A stretch of 64,000 nucleotides of DNA from Isoetes taiwanensis (Eukaryota > Streptophyta > Lycopodiopsida > Isoetales > Isoetaceae): positions 3,456,451-3,520,450 of the forward strand of contig JAJEKV010000060.1 of the NCBI GenBank assembly GCA_021234155.1. The letters run 5' to 3'. The stretch's first letter is position 1. Every line of letters starts with the position of its first letter. The position numbers and the translations under genes were made by a program. Under the pieces are notes generated by a model. The model ran no database searches, was not told where the DNA came from, and saw nothing but the letters and a program-made list of their open reading frames with translations. Positions 1 to 11,726 of this stretch are shown one piece after another.

Positions 1-78
1 GAGACCTCTGGTCCTAATACCTGCCAATCGCCAAACACTGGAGCAGTTTGTCAATCGATTTCAGTCAGCTAGATAGAC

Positions 79-101
79 AGACGGACGGACGGACGGACGG
101 A
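79..101. repeat. (GACG)n microsatellite
   Basis: About five to six uninterrupted GACG units are visible, followed by a GATG variant. It is a simple tetranucleotide repeat with no other feature. Confidence 0.85.
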
Positions 102-1245
102 TGGTATTTTTATGTATTTTGGTTAAATTTGTCCACGATTTCGGCTTATGGCCGTTGCCTTAATGTAGTACTGGTTTGACCTAGAAGCGAAAATGTCAAG
201 CGCTATCTCTACATCTACCTACTTATACGAGGTACTGAAGCCATGCCAATGCATCAGCGAAGGTCTCACGTTTCAGAAACTACAGAGGTACTAATCTCTT
301 CAGAGACAAAAACTTCAGAGGCATTTGAAGCAGGTGAATATAGTAATCTTAGGCTCATGGATTCCAAATTTTTGCTTTTAAATGTAGAGAATTTGTATAT
401 CCAATCTGGCCCTGGCCCTGATTTTTCATTGCAAGAAGGCAATTTGTACCATTTAGAGGTTTATATTTTCTTTCTTTGGGAGCTCTGCCATTGTAGAGAT
501 GGAGTTTTAGGTTCAATATGGCGTTGGAGCTACAGATATGGCGATGTATTTGAAGACGTCTATTAAATAGCAAAAACATATTGAAGCCGTCAGCACCAGT
601 CTGTAACAGCCTGCATGCAGCGGATCTTTCTGCAGCAATTCCCATTTGGCAGTAACTTCCTATTTCGTTGTCCCTAAACCCATTTTATCAGTTTCATTAT
701 TTCTCTATTTTCCTCATAGATTCTCAATTCACAATTCTCAGTTCTTCTTCTCATTTCCTCATAGACGGATACAATTTACAGAATGGATGGAAAAATCAAG
801 AGCATAGCTCTGTTTTTATTTCGTTATTGCCAAATTTATATGCTTCTTTCTACATCTAAGAACATTTGGAATTTCTCTGTTTTGCTTTGATTGCTCGGCT
901 TAATCTAGCGTCTGCAAGGATATGGCTCTGAATTGGCCCCTTTATTCTGGCGGAAAATTTTATATTAAACTCATGTGGCCTTCCCATTACCGTTTATCAA
1001 AATAGTTCCAAACTCTTGGTCTGTTTAGTTGCATCTCTAATAGCTCTGCAAGATGTGGTATCCAGTAAAAATTTTATGTTCAAAATCTAGTGAAGTTCAA
1101 ATTATAGTTCCATTTTGGATTCAGTGATCTTCGTTTCTGCTTTTTCATGCCTAGACGGTAAGGTCTAATTGACAGTCAGTTGTATAAGAGCATAGTAATT
1201 AACTATGGTAAGTTGTCTGGAAACATTCTCCAACTACATCTTTAT

Positions 1246-1308
1246 TAATAGTTTGCGTTGTTGATGCAGGACATCGAATCATATCTTGAAGCATAAATAT
1301 ATTTAGAT
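1246..1308 (+). repeat. Left copy of 63-bp direct repeat flanking the LINE
   Basis: This segment matches 9285-9347 at about 53 of 63 positions by eye, in the same orientation. Both copies contain TTGATGCAGG followed by ATCGAATCATATCTTGA, which looks like a splice acceptor and exon start, but no gene is recognised around them. The similarity is too low for a target-site duplication, so an older local duplication is more likely. Confidence 0.6.
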
Positions 1309-2111
1309 TTCAAGGTCGTATAGACATTCGAACTATAATGTTACTAGCATATACTTTAAAACATTAGAGAGAGGAATGATTTGCAGAGGAGCGAACTTCT
1401 ATTATTTAAATGAAAGGAGCGCCTAAAATCTTGGTGTTTTTGTCCTTTACCTCCTTTTTCGGTTCAAAAAATTTTCTTAGCCTTTTTTGAGAGAATTTGC
1501 TCGATCCACTCGAATTGGCACTCGAATTCCTTCAGATTGTAAGCTAGCCTTGTAGGGGCTAGCATTTAGCTGAGATTAGAATGCAAAGATCTATCTATGG
1601 ATACCAAAATCTTTGCAATTCTTAAACAGGAGAGCAGATTATCTTGTGGTTTTCTAATTGGCCTCCCATCTGATCTCTGGAACTCTCTCATTATCAGGGG
1701 TTTATTCCCTCATCAAACTTTTCAATTTGAGTGCTCTTTTGTCCCGGGTAGTGAAGATTTTGAGATACAGATTATTGATTCTTGGCTGGAGGAATTCCTT
1801 GGTACCAAGAACATTGAAGCTACTGCTACTATTCGAGCATATTGTGAGCAAATTGACTCAAAATCACTGTCAAATTGTACTCTGAAACCGAATTGGGAGA
1901 TTTCTCATCAAACTAGGGGAGAATTCTTGTAATCTTTTCTGGCAATGCCGGCCTTGAGGAGGATCTCTACTCATCTCATTAATAGATAGTTGTTTTGTGC
2001 CTTTTTCCATCTCAATTTCCCTTTCTCTGCGTTACATTTGCCCTTTGTTGCTTTCTCCTGAGCTTTTTCTAATGGATAAAAAAAAATTGTAGTAGCCCTA
2101 AATTTCTTCCT

Positions 2112-4613
2112 TTGCTTCATTCTTTCTCTGCTCTATCGCCTGAAGATCGGTCTGCTATGCTCTACAAGTTAAGCTCTTTCCACAAAAATCCCAAAGACTT
2201 CATTCTTTTTGGCAATTTTGCTAACTCTGCAGGTCAAATTCAGGATATGGATCCTAAAACTTTCAAAACTCCGGTTTGGGATAACTTCTCCAAAGATCCT
2301 GACATGTGAGGTCGTGCTCCACTCCGGGACCCAGTTTCTCAAATTCCTATACCATATGGAGTCCCGAAGCCATCTGCAGAGATCCAGCCTGATGACACAT
2401 ATGATGCTGCCCTGAAGGAGCTTCGACCAATTGAGGGAAGCAAGCAAAAGTTATACCATGGTATTTCCCTTGATCTTCCATCTGTTCATTTGAAAATGTC
2501 CTCTCTTGGAGATACTGCTGTCCTAATTAAAGTCACAAAGACTGGAATTCAGCTTGATAAGCTATGGTCCTTCTGCCTCAACCTTCAAAAGGGTGTTCTC
2601 ATTAATGCCATGTATTGGCTAAACTTTCCATATATTATGGTGGAATGTGGTAGCCAAAGAACAGCAAATTTTCTTCCCAATCTTGGATTCCTTACCTTTG
2701 AATCACATCACCTGGCATTTTTAAAATGGGTTCCAAAATTGAACCCTGAGAGCATGGACAAATTCTGTGTTGCATCTACAACACTGCAGGGATTGAATCC
2801 TATATACTGGAATGAAGAATGCTTCAAGCTTCTGTTTAATTCCATTGGTAATTATATTTGCACTGAGTACTCTCCTTCCAGGTCCCCAAGAGCTTTCATC
2901 CAGCTAGATCTATTCAAAAACATTCCAACATCTATACCTTTCTCTGATGCTTTTGGCCAAAACTTCAATCTATTCCTGAGATGGACTGGCTTACCTCCTC
3001 AATGCCAGAATTGTTTGAGAAAACATTTTTGGTACAATGACTGTAATTCAAATCACACAAATATGGAAACTCAGCCTGAACAAAATATGGAGAAAGCACT
3101 AGATTATGATAATGTAAATACGCCTAAGGACTCACATAGACCAGACAAGTCAGCAAACTCAACATTGACTAACCTCGAAGTCAAGTCTGGTCAAGGTCAT
3201 CAATGGAACAGAGTCAATGGAAGTACAAGGAGAATTAAGAATAACCAACTTAAGAGATTGGGAACTGTTTCTCAAAAGTTGGACAATTCTGACCAACTAT
3301 TCCATCATCAGAAGAAAAAACTTTGATCCTGGATATCACTCAGGGATTAAAGTTTTACAGAATTATGAAAGGAACAGAGATAAGTGGAAGGCTCCTATGC
3401 AAATCAATGAGTCAAAGACAGATAAAATTCATAGCATGCTGAATCAGGTGATTGCAGAATCCAAGACACACAATTTGTCTGATCATCTGACTCAGGCTAA
3501 AGTTAAGAGTGTTCCATTAATTAATAAAAGCCATACTCTTCAGCAGCCCGCCATACTTAAAGGATTGAAAATTTGTGATCAAATATTGGCAGATAATTAT
3601 ACAGTTGCTTCAAAGGTTCAATCTAAGGAGACATATCAATCAACAAGGAAAGCTTTACAAATTGTCTCAGAAGATCTGCCTAACTGCAAATCTTATTCAT
3701 ACAAAGGCAACTTAAAAGTCATAGGTCAGGATACTTCACCAACAACAGATCATACATTTGCCACTGTTTTGCCACCACCAAATCAACTTAATGCTGCTGC
3801 TGGACCAGATGTGCCTACACTCTTGAGTGATCAAATAAACGAAAATGAAGACACCTCCATGGACAAGGTTCACTGCTCTAATAAATTCCAAGTACTTGCT
3901 AGCTTAAATGTTGATCAAGAATTAGATAACTTATTGAGCAATAAAGCAGATAAGCTTTGTCAGGATGATGTTCATTTACTCTCTCAAGAAAATGCCATTG
4001 TCCATCCACAACCATTCTCTGACCCCCTGATTGACCTCTCTAAAATGTTCCCCCTCACACCTTGTAGCTCTTCTTCTATTTCAAAAGAAATTGCAGACCA
4101 ATTGGCAACTTTGCAAGATGGTTTACTCTTGGTCTCCAACAGCAAGGAAGTGTTGATTTCTAATGAGGCAATGCAAGAAACAACTGCCGAAGTCGAAATA
4201 GTCCAAGAAACACCTGATCAGAGTAATGATACAGTTATGGAAAAATACTCAGAGGACAACTCACACTGCTCGGATGTTCAAAAATTGGAAACTCCAATTG
4301 GATGCAACAAGGAAGGCATTTCAGAAAGGCAAGTACCCCTCTTCTATAACTTAAATGATTTTGATCCTAAGGAAGATACTCTAAATTTATTTGAATTTAT
4401 ACCTGGTGGTTGCTCTGATAATGAAGTGACAGTGATAAAGAAAATTGGGGAAAAGAAAACTTTCTGTCTTCTAATTCAGTGACCAAAAACACCAAGAATG
4501 AATCTAAATCTAAAAAGAAGAAGAAGGCTCCTGCCAAGTCAAATGTCTTATCCTATCTTCACAAAACTCCTGCTGAAAATACTAGAAGTAAAAAGATCAG
4601 GAAACACAAATAA
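2112..4613 (+). pseudogene. LINE-A ORF1 (RNA-binding, gag-like protein), broken
   Basis: ORF1 proteins of plant LINEs bind element RNA and form the ribonucleoprotein. The frame is continuous from an ATG at 2112 to 3326, apart from one TGA at 2307-2309. The middle resembles the DUF4283 domain and is followed by a CCHC-like knuckle near 3000-3045 (CQNCLRKHFWYNDC; spacing C-x2-C-x3-H-x5-C, slightly off the usual pattern). Near 3300 the reading moves to another frame, which stays open to 4482. Near 4460 a second shift leads to a basic tail (SKSKKKKKAPAK) ending with TAA at 4611-4613. The long middle part is polar and low in complexity. One nonsense codon and two frameshifts make it a pseudogene. 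Confidence in the LINE assignment is high because ORF2 follows 40 bases downstream. Confidence 0.82.
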
Positions 4614-4650
4614 AAAAGCCCCTTAGCTTGTTACTGGCTTGTTTCTTGTA

Positions 4651-7600
4651 ATTAAGATAATTACTTGGAATGTTAGGGGGATTAAAGGCCCAATCAAGAG
4701 AAGGAGAATCATTTCTCAACTCAGACTTTACCGGGCTGATATAATTCTGCTTTGAGAAACCAAGCTCCCTAAATTTGAGAGCTCAAGCCTATCTGATTGG
4801 ATTTACCCAGGTTCTTCCTCTATTTGGATTGAGGCTTCTGGAACTAGTGGAGGTTTGATCACTATCTGAAAATCTCTGACTCATGTCTCCTATCACAATA
4901 GCCCTAGTAAATGTTGGCAGGCAGTAATCTTCTCTATTAACAACTCTAACTTTGGTGTAAATATTTATGCTCCTACAAGTCCAAAGGATAGAGAATCTAT
5001 TTGGCCTGATATCAATTCTTGGATGTCTTCTCAGCCTCATATGGACTGGATTATCTCTGGGAATTTCAGTAACACTCCAAACTGGGACATGAAATTAGGA
5101 AACAGAATTAATATGTTCACCACTGAGAGAGAAAATTGGAACAACTTTATATCTGATACCAACCTGATCTATGTTCCCTCTTCAACTGCAAATTACACTT
5201 GGTCGAATAAACAGAAAAATTCTAACAGAGTCTATTGTGCTCTTGATAGGTTTTATGTTTCCAATTCAGAAACCTCCTTTTAGGACAATTGTTATGTGGT
5301 CAGTGATGAAGCTACTTCCATTTCTGATCACCAACCACAATTTCTTCACACAAATCACTTGTTGAATCTACCTAGAGATGGGAATATACCTTTCAAATTC
5401 AATTGCTCCCTTCTCCAAAATGATCAATTCTGCCTGGACTTCAAGAATTTCTATCATAATATGCAAAATGACCAGAATATTGCTAATTCTGCTAATGGTA
5501 CTCAATCCATGAAAAATTTCTACTCCAAGATTAAGCAAATAAAATCTTGGATTAAAAACTGGTCTAGTTCCAACTTCAAAGAGAGATCTAAACAGAGACA
5601 GCTTCCTTGCCCAAATGAGAGATATTAGATCTCGGCTCCAGAGTGATCCCCATAATGTCAATCTTCAAGTTGGTGAGGAAATCTTGGAAAAACAAATTAA
5701 ATCAATAGAGGAGATTGAAGCCAAGAGTTATGCTATTAAATGTAAGATCAAATATAACAAGGAGATGGACTGTGGTAGCTCAAAACTTTTCGACAGAACA
5801 ACTAGAAATAGATTGCTTAATAATTCCATTGTCCAAGTGCAATCTGAGAATGGCACAAACATTGATACTCCCTCTGAGATCAAAAAGTTTTTTCATGATC
5901 AATATGCTGCTTTATTCAATAACAAGGATACTAATGCTCACATCTTATCAAAGAGAGATAAATTTCTTTCTCAGATCAACCAGATTATCCCAAACAATAG
6001 CAGCTTGATGGATGACTCGTTGCTGTTATTCCCTCTGAGCACGAAATCCATAATGTTCTAATGAGCTTTAGTAAGGGAAAATCTCCAGGACCTGATGGCA
6101 TTCCCCTGAGTTCTACATGCATTTCTGGGATGTTTTAAAAGATGATATTGTTAAAATGGTCCATGGCTTTTGGTTGGCTGATCATTTGCATTCATCCATA
6201 TCTGCTGGCTTTATCACTCTCATTCCCAAAGTTGATAAGCCTTTTGCATTCTCTGATTGGAGGTCTATTTCATTAACCAACTCTACCTACAAACTTTGTG
6301 CTAAGATTATTGCTAATAGAGTTAAGCCTTTTCTCCAGAAAAATATTGGCCTTCTTGCCCAATAGATTTATTCTGAATAATTACATTGTGGCCATGGAGG
6401 GCTTACATTGGAACAAGATTTCCTTCCAGAAATGTGTGCTCTTAAAGTTGGATTTCAAAAGAGCCTTTGACTCTGTCAACTGGGACTTCCTAGAATTTGC
6501 CTTGAACAAGATTGGTTTCAATCCCAAAATTATCTCTCTAATATTTGGTCTTAACTCCATGGCTAATTCTGTTGTTCTGATTAATGGCTCCCCCTCTACT
6601 TTTTTTAAGCTTGCTCGAGGTGTCAGGCAAGGCTGCCCCTTAGCTCCCTACTTATTTTTAGTGGTGGCTGAAATGCTTACTAAGGCAGTTGATTTTCATC
6701 AAAATTGTGGTAATATTAAGGGCCTTCAACTTCCAGACAATAAAGGCAGCTTAATTATCTCTCAATATGCAGATGATACATTTGCATTCTTGGATTCCAA
6801 TTCTGAAAACATTGCCAAGTTTCTGAACATTATTGATTTATTTTCTGCTGCCTCTGGAATTTATCTAAATATTGGCAAAAGCATTATTATTGGTGATTCT
6901 TCCCATGATAATCTATGTGATATTAAAGTTCTTAATGCTATGCAAGCAACCAAACTTCTGGGTATGCCTTTATCACTCAATCCCAGCATAAAAGGTTTAT
7001 GGGACCCTATTCTACAGAGAATTAGGAAAAAGCTGAATTTTTTTAGAAACACTCTTTCTCTGGCAGGAAGAACTTTAATTGCCAATTCAGTTCTGTCAGC
7101 TTCCCATATATACTTCTCCTGCTCTTGTGGCCCCTAAATCTATTTACAATGAGCTTGAGAAGACCATTAGGAACTTCATTTGGAAGGGGTCACACTCAGT
7201 TAATTGGGACTCTGTCACCCGAGCTAAAAAATATGGAGGTTTAGGATGCAAAGATTTATATCTTCAAGCCTGTGCCTTGGATGATAAGTTTATATGGAGA
7301 ACTTTAGCTGGGAATAATTCTATGGCTTCAATATTCATTAGATATTGGATAACATGTTCATATCCTGATGGACATCCATCTATTAAGCACTCTTTTCCTG
7401 AGTCTGCTTTATGCACTCTTCATCCAGGTAGCAATACTTCACCCCTTATGCAAAACATGATTAAGGCTTGGAATGCTGTGCAAACTTGTTTTGATGACCC
7501 CGAGTTGCAAGACCATCATATGAACTCCTCTCTCTTCTGGTCTGCTGGCTTCAAAGATAGCTATGGGAATATCCTGGCTTTGAGGCATCCCAAAATTTAT

Positions 7601-8390
7601 AAGAAATGGCATCATCATAGCATCACTCATGTCAAAGATTTGTACTCAAATGGACATTTAATTTCCTGGACTAACCTGAGGAGATTAATTCATGGCACTT
7701 CCAGTGATAAATCTATTTATTTTCATTTCAAAAATATTCTTACTAATAACACCAATCTGTCTGAGCGTGACAATGGTCTCATTTGGAAAATCAATGGGAT
7801 CAATGGGATCCATTACAGAAGATGAATGTCAAAGTTTGTTCAAGAATATTTGGAATTCCTATTGCCCTCCAAAGATAAATTATTTCGTCTGGTTGATTGC
7901 TCAAAAAAGCCTTCCAAACCTTGTTTCCTTGTCAAAGAGAAATCCGACCATTCTGTAATTGCTCTGAAGATGAAACCATGCAGCATATCTTCCAGTGTCC
8001 TAAACTGGTTAACTTTTGGAATTGGTTTTACAGCAAATTTGGTCAATATTTCTGTGTGCATAATCAGTCTAATTTGCTCAAATGCATTCAAAATACAATT
8101 ATGTTAACTGCTCTTTGGAATATTTAGAAAGCAAGAAATAGGATTGTGCATGGTCATAAAAATTTCTCCATAAGATGAATTTTCAGTTAGATTTAGAAGC
8201 TTATGGTACTGCTCACAAAAGTAAATCTGCAGACTCTTATGACAGGAATTGGGATGACATTGGTAAATTCATTGGTGGTTTTAGTATTTTTGTTTCACAT
8301 CTTCAGGTTATCAATTCTAATGCCCCTTTCTCTGACATTTTTGATAGAGTATCTGGAATTTCTCAAGGGGGGAGGCAGGAACAAATTTGA
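4651..8390 (+). pseudogene. LINE-A ORF2 (endonuclease-reverse transcriptase), broken
   Basis: ORF2 nicks the target and copies the RNA by target-primed reverse transcription. The endonuclease starts at about 4657 with ITWNVRG and ends with the SDHQPQF motif near 5330; its GDFN-like motif reads GNFS. The reverse transcriptase shows KGKSPGPDGI (about 6076), TLIPK (about 6220), KRAFDSVNWDF (about 6460), GVRQGCPLAPYLF (about 6620) and the catalytic YADDT (about 6766). The C-terminal Cys/His motif is near 7960 (CNCSEDETMQHIFQCP). No start codon is visible before ITWNVRG. Stops occur at 4753, 4867, 5281 and 8125. Frameshifts are visible near 5620, 6030, 6105, 6357, 7105, 7805 and 7900. The order of domains is complete and the protein is clearly dead. 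Confidence 0.9.
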
Positions 8391-9284
8391 CACAATGCTA
8401 AGCTATCATGAAGCTACCTTATATAGCAACAGCACAGGAGTCACAGATTTAAAGCCTCCAGGGCCAGGTGCAATAGAGGATGAGGTTAGACTTAACAGCA
8501 ATGAAAGATCATGGGCCAAGATTTACTGTAGAGAGATCGTGCAGATGTACTGCCTATTCAATTTTCTATTCATGTATCATTACTTTTTGACAGATAGGCA
8601 GCTTAGCAGGTACAGGGAATTGTATTACTCACACAAGATGTTGGCCGACCTTTATGGTACCCTGCTACTTTTGATGGGAAAGGAGGACATCCATCATTTG
8701 GTTATAGAGAATGGATCAGAGTTCAACAGTTATAAGTTTGGCACAGACAAGGGTTTCTACTGGGTATACAATTCTCTCTTCGATCAGATAATGCACCAAG
8801 AGACACCACTTGCCTAATCACCTTTCCCAAACTCCACCTTATCTTCCTTTCATCTGCCTTATAATCCTGAACCATTTTGAACTGCTAATGCTCAACATCT
8901 TATCTACTTCTTGTTTAACTTCATGCTCTAGCATTTGGCTGGACATAATGTTTATGCAGGTTTTTGGACTGGTTGGTACTACAGGGATCTCAAATTCCAG
9001 CTCTCACACAGGGGGCAAAGCAGTATTTTTGGTCAATCATTGACTGAAATTTGGTGTGCTGCACTTTTTTAAAAGTTGTTGCAGAAGTTGTTATAAACTT
9101 GAAGCTACATACTTCTCATTTTGCTCAAAGTTTATTTAAGTTTGGCTGTAACTAATGTGGAAGTATTTTTTCCCATTAGTCAGACATTTTTATGGCTTTA
9201 ATTAATTAATGGAAAAAACATCGCTTACCTTCAAAAAAAAAAAAACATTAGACTCCTTTGATTTAAATATGCTAGCAACACTTT

Positions 9285-9347
9285 TAATAGTTTGTGGCCT
9301 TGATGCAGGGAATCGAATCATATCTTGAGGCACAGATATATTTTGAT
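9285..9347 (+). repeat. Right copy of 63-bp direct repeat flanking the LINE
   Basis: This is the partner of 1246-1308, in the same orientation, and begins about 40 bases after the LINE poly-A tail. The surrounding stretch 9246-9614 contains no gene that I can recognise. Confidence 0.6.
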
Positions 9348-9614
9348 ATTCGGTTCGCAGAGTAGCAAACAAATATTGGCTTTGTTCTTTTCAAGGAATG
9401 CAGGGTTTTCTACTTCCTTTTCTGGCTTAGGTATCCCACTTCTGTTTTGCCACCACATAGGACGTTCATTCCTCAAAGCATTCTTTCTAGAGTAATCAGA
9501 AGTACGTGAAATATTCTAAGTTGTTTCCTCTTTACGTTTTGTTTGTCAAACATGAATGTGGAATAACTAAGTGCATATAACATTGCATATGTGGCTGATT
9601 TTGAGCAAGATTAT

Positions 9615-11113
9615 TGTGATGCTTCCCAAACCTATACGACGCTCCCATCGTATAAATATGGGAAATTCCCCTCCCATGGCGACTCCATCACCACAGAAAG
9701 GCCCTCCGTTTGACTCGGACCACTTGTGATGGGCAAGTGTCCGGGTGAACGTTAGAGGTGTCATTCGTCCCACGCCTTCTATGGGAATCATATACGGCAG
9801 AAGCATAAATACAAGTTAGCACCTAGCACACAATACATAAGATAATATGCCACCTCGAAGGGTGGCCCATCCATCATCAATACGAATAACATCTCAACAA
9901 CAACATAACACATGCAATGCATCAAATGGGGCTCTAACCCAGGCTTAGACTCCAGGGAATCAACCAACGGGCCATGCCCCCAGATAAACAGACGAAATCA
10001 TGTTAATGGCATTGGTTGGCATAGAACAATGGCTAGGATAGTCCACTCCATCCGCCCCTCCTGTGCACACTTTGCAAATCGGCTAAAACATGGTATGACA
10101 CGATTCTAGCCTTCCAGAGATGCAATCTCATGGAATCACCCTATGAGACTACTCCAGGTTACATCTTCTCGGTCCGTTGAGGCAGGAAAGGGATGAGTTC
10201 CCTCCAAAGCATGATGGTTACATGGGCGTACTAGAGGATCGTGGCCCCACTGGCACACACGCATCCGTACCCAACTTACCCTCCTAAAACTAAAGGCCGG
10301 CTCACCACATCTGTTCGAGTTAAGGACACTCCAATGGACATATCCTGTAACCCAAGGGATGTCAGGCCCATACCGGGCCTCTTCAGTGACCGGCTATAAG
10401 CCTAGCACACTATAGGAATCTTGTAGCCGCGCTGGGCAAGATCCCACCTTCGTTTCACCATCATACCCATTATCTGGTGCTTAATCACAACATAGCATCC
10501 ACAGCCAGGTGGGCTCTTGTGTACAGGCCGCATCTAATGGGTTTTAAAGGGTTCTAGCTAGGAGCATCTCTATTCCTAGATAGCTTTTAGGTCTCTACAC
10601 CCCTTTAGCCTATACATACAGGAGGAACAGAAATAGAGAACAATCACATACAAATCATCCATCATAATCCCAAATAGACCATAGAATAGAGTCTAATCAT
10701 CCATCTATTCATACAAGGGTTAGATTGGAATATAAACCACATAAAGACTAACCTGTCTCTTGGCTGGACCTGTTATCCCGAAGAACATCCATGATTTAAG
10801 GCTAGTTATTGTGTTTAAGCAGCTCCTCCCTTCTCCAAACTTCTCCAAATCGATTTGGGGGCAGAATTGGGGGTGGAGGCCCAATTTGCCCCCTTAGATT
10901 AGCAAGTATCCTCCTGCCCAATCGATTTGGGCAAGGTGAATATCATTAATTAGCCTAATTAGGTTAATTAGGTTAACTAATCTATGATAATTTAGTATAG
11001 CTAACATAAACTACTTTTAATATTAGCCCCTAATGCCACATTATAGCCCAAACATCCCTGGTGACGTGTCATAGTATTTATACGTATAGCATATCATTAC
11101 ATGGAACGTCACA
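9615..11113 (-). mobile_element. 3' LTR of a Ty3-type chromovirus
   Basis: Read on the minus strand, the segment starts TGTGACG at 11113 and ends CATCACA at 9615, giving short inverted TGTGA/TCACA ends typical of LTRs. It lies immediately downstream (minus sense) of a polypurine tract and of the chromovirus pol remains at 11727-13340. A TATAAATA motif occurs inside both ends. The length of about 1.5 kb is reasonable for a chromovirus LTR. The second LTR is not in the window, so the ends are inferred from the motifs and not from an LTR alignment. The base composition is unlike the neighbouring AT-rich DNA. It contains no coding gene. Confidence 0.68.
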
Positions 11114-11130
11114 TTCTACCCCCTTGGAAT
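11114..11130 (-). promoter_or_regulatory. Polypurine tract of the chromovirus
   Basis: In minus sense the bases before the LTR read CCAAGGGGGTAGAA. A purine run directly before the LTR primes plus-strand DNA synthesis in LTR retrotransposons. The placement supports the LTR start at 11113. Confidence 0.6.
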
Positions 11131-11495
11131 AATGTTGTCCTCGGCATTGAAAAGTAGGTGGTAACATTATTTAACAATTATTAAGTAAGGAAATTAAAAA
11201 CATAGATACTTTATCATATAATAGAAAAGATTACAAAGAGATCATAAGTGATCAAAAGTTTTGGATTGGGGTCCTTCCACACGATAGAGATAGTAGAACA
11301 ACAACAACAAGATAAGATGCACAATAGGAAGGTCCTCAATGGACCATAAGGAACATACATAAAACAGAACATGGCCCCTAAAGTGAGCCGTCAAAAACTA
11401 CAGATGCCGCCGTATGCACTACTCTCCTGCAAGATTATAGTACATCAGTACTTAATATAATTATATAAAGTTGTGGTTGAAGGGACCACCCCCTT

Positions 11496-11599
11496 GAAAA
11501 TGAAAATGAAAATGAAAATGAAAATGAAAATGAAAATGAAAATGAAAATGAAAATGAAAATGAAAATGAAAATGAAAATGAAAATGAAAATGAAAATGA
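11496..11599. repeat. (GAAAAT)n hexanucleotide array
   Basis: About 17 near-perfect GAAAAT units lie in the 3' untranslated part of the chromovirus. The unit length is a multiple of three, so it yields a spurious Ser-Phe repeat open frame on the minus strand. Confidence 0.93.
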
Positions 11600-11726
11600 G
11601 GGGATCCGGCTTGCAAGTCGTCTCAGCATAAGGAATGGTGGAATGGCAATATTTCTATTATAGCCGTCAACAGTTGCATCCTAATATGCCTATATGATAA
11701 TCCCCCCATCCCCCGCCCCCCAAATT

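Larger units (their letters stand above)
1..1357. other. Gene-poor DNA left of the LINE
   Basis: I see no gene here. Short open frames are present (for example 243-566) but they lack recognisable domains and have no consistent codon pattern. The stretch holds a GACG microsatellite near position 80 and, at 1246-1308, the left copy of a diverged direct repeat that recurs just right of the LINE at 9285-9347. Confidence 0.5.
1368..9242 (+). mobile_element. L1-type LINE retrotransposon, nearly full length, inactive (LINE-A)
   Basis: The element has the plant L1 layout: a 5' leader, ORF1 with a Cys/His knuckle, ORF2 with AP endonuclease, reverse transcriptase and C-terminal Cys/His motif, a 3' untranslated region from about 8391, and an A-tract ending near 9245. 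The decamer AAACATTAGA occurs at 1358-1367 and again at 9243-9252, directly after the tail; I take it as a candidate target-site duplication, which sets the ends. A 111-residue open frame at 1597-1932 lies in the leader and is not recognised. Another open frame at 8203-8817 runs past the ORF2 C-terminus and has no recognisable domain. Both ORFs carry stops and frameshifts, so it cannot move by itself. The ends are inferred, the identity is firm. Confidence 0.88.

Noticed and set aside
8203-8817. 204-codon frame in the LINE-A 3' region as a separate gene
   Set aside because: Its first part overlaps the ORF2 C-terminus and the rest has no recognised domain. It is more likely LINE 3' sequence.
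11435-11629. Minus-strand frame rich in Ser-Phe
   Set aside because: It is the GAAAAT hexanucleotide read in triplets.
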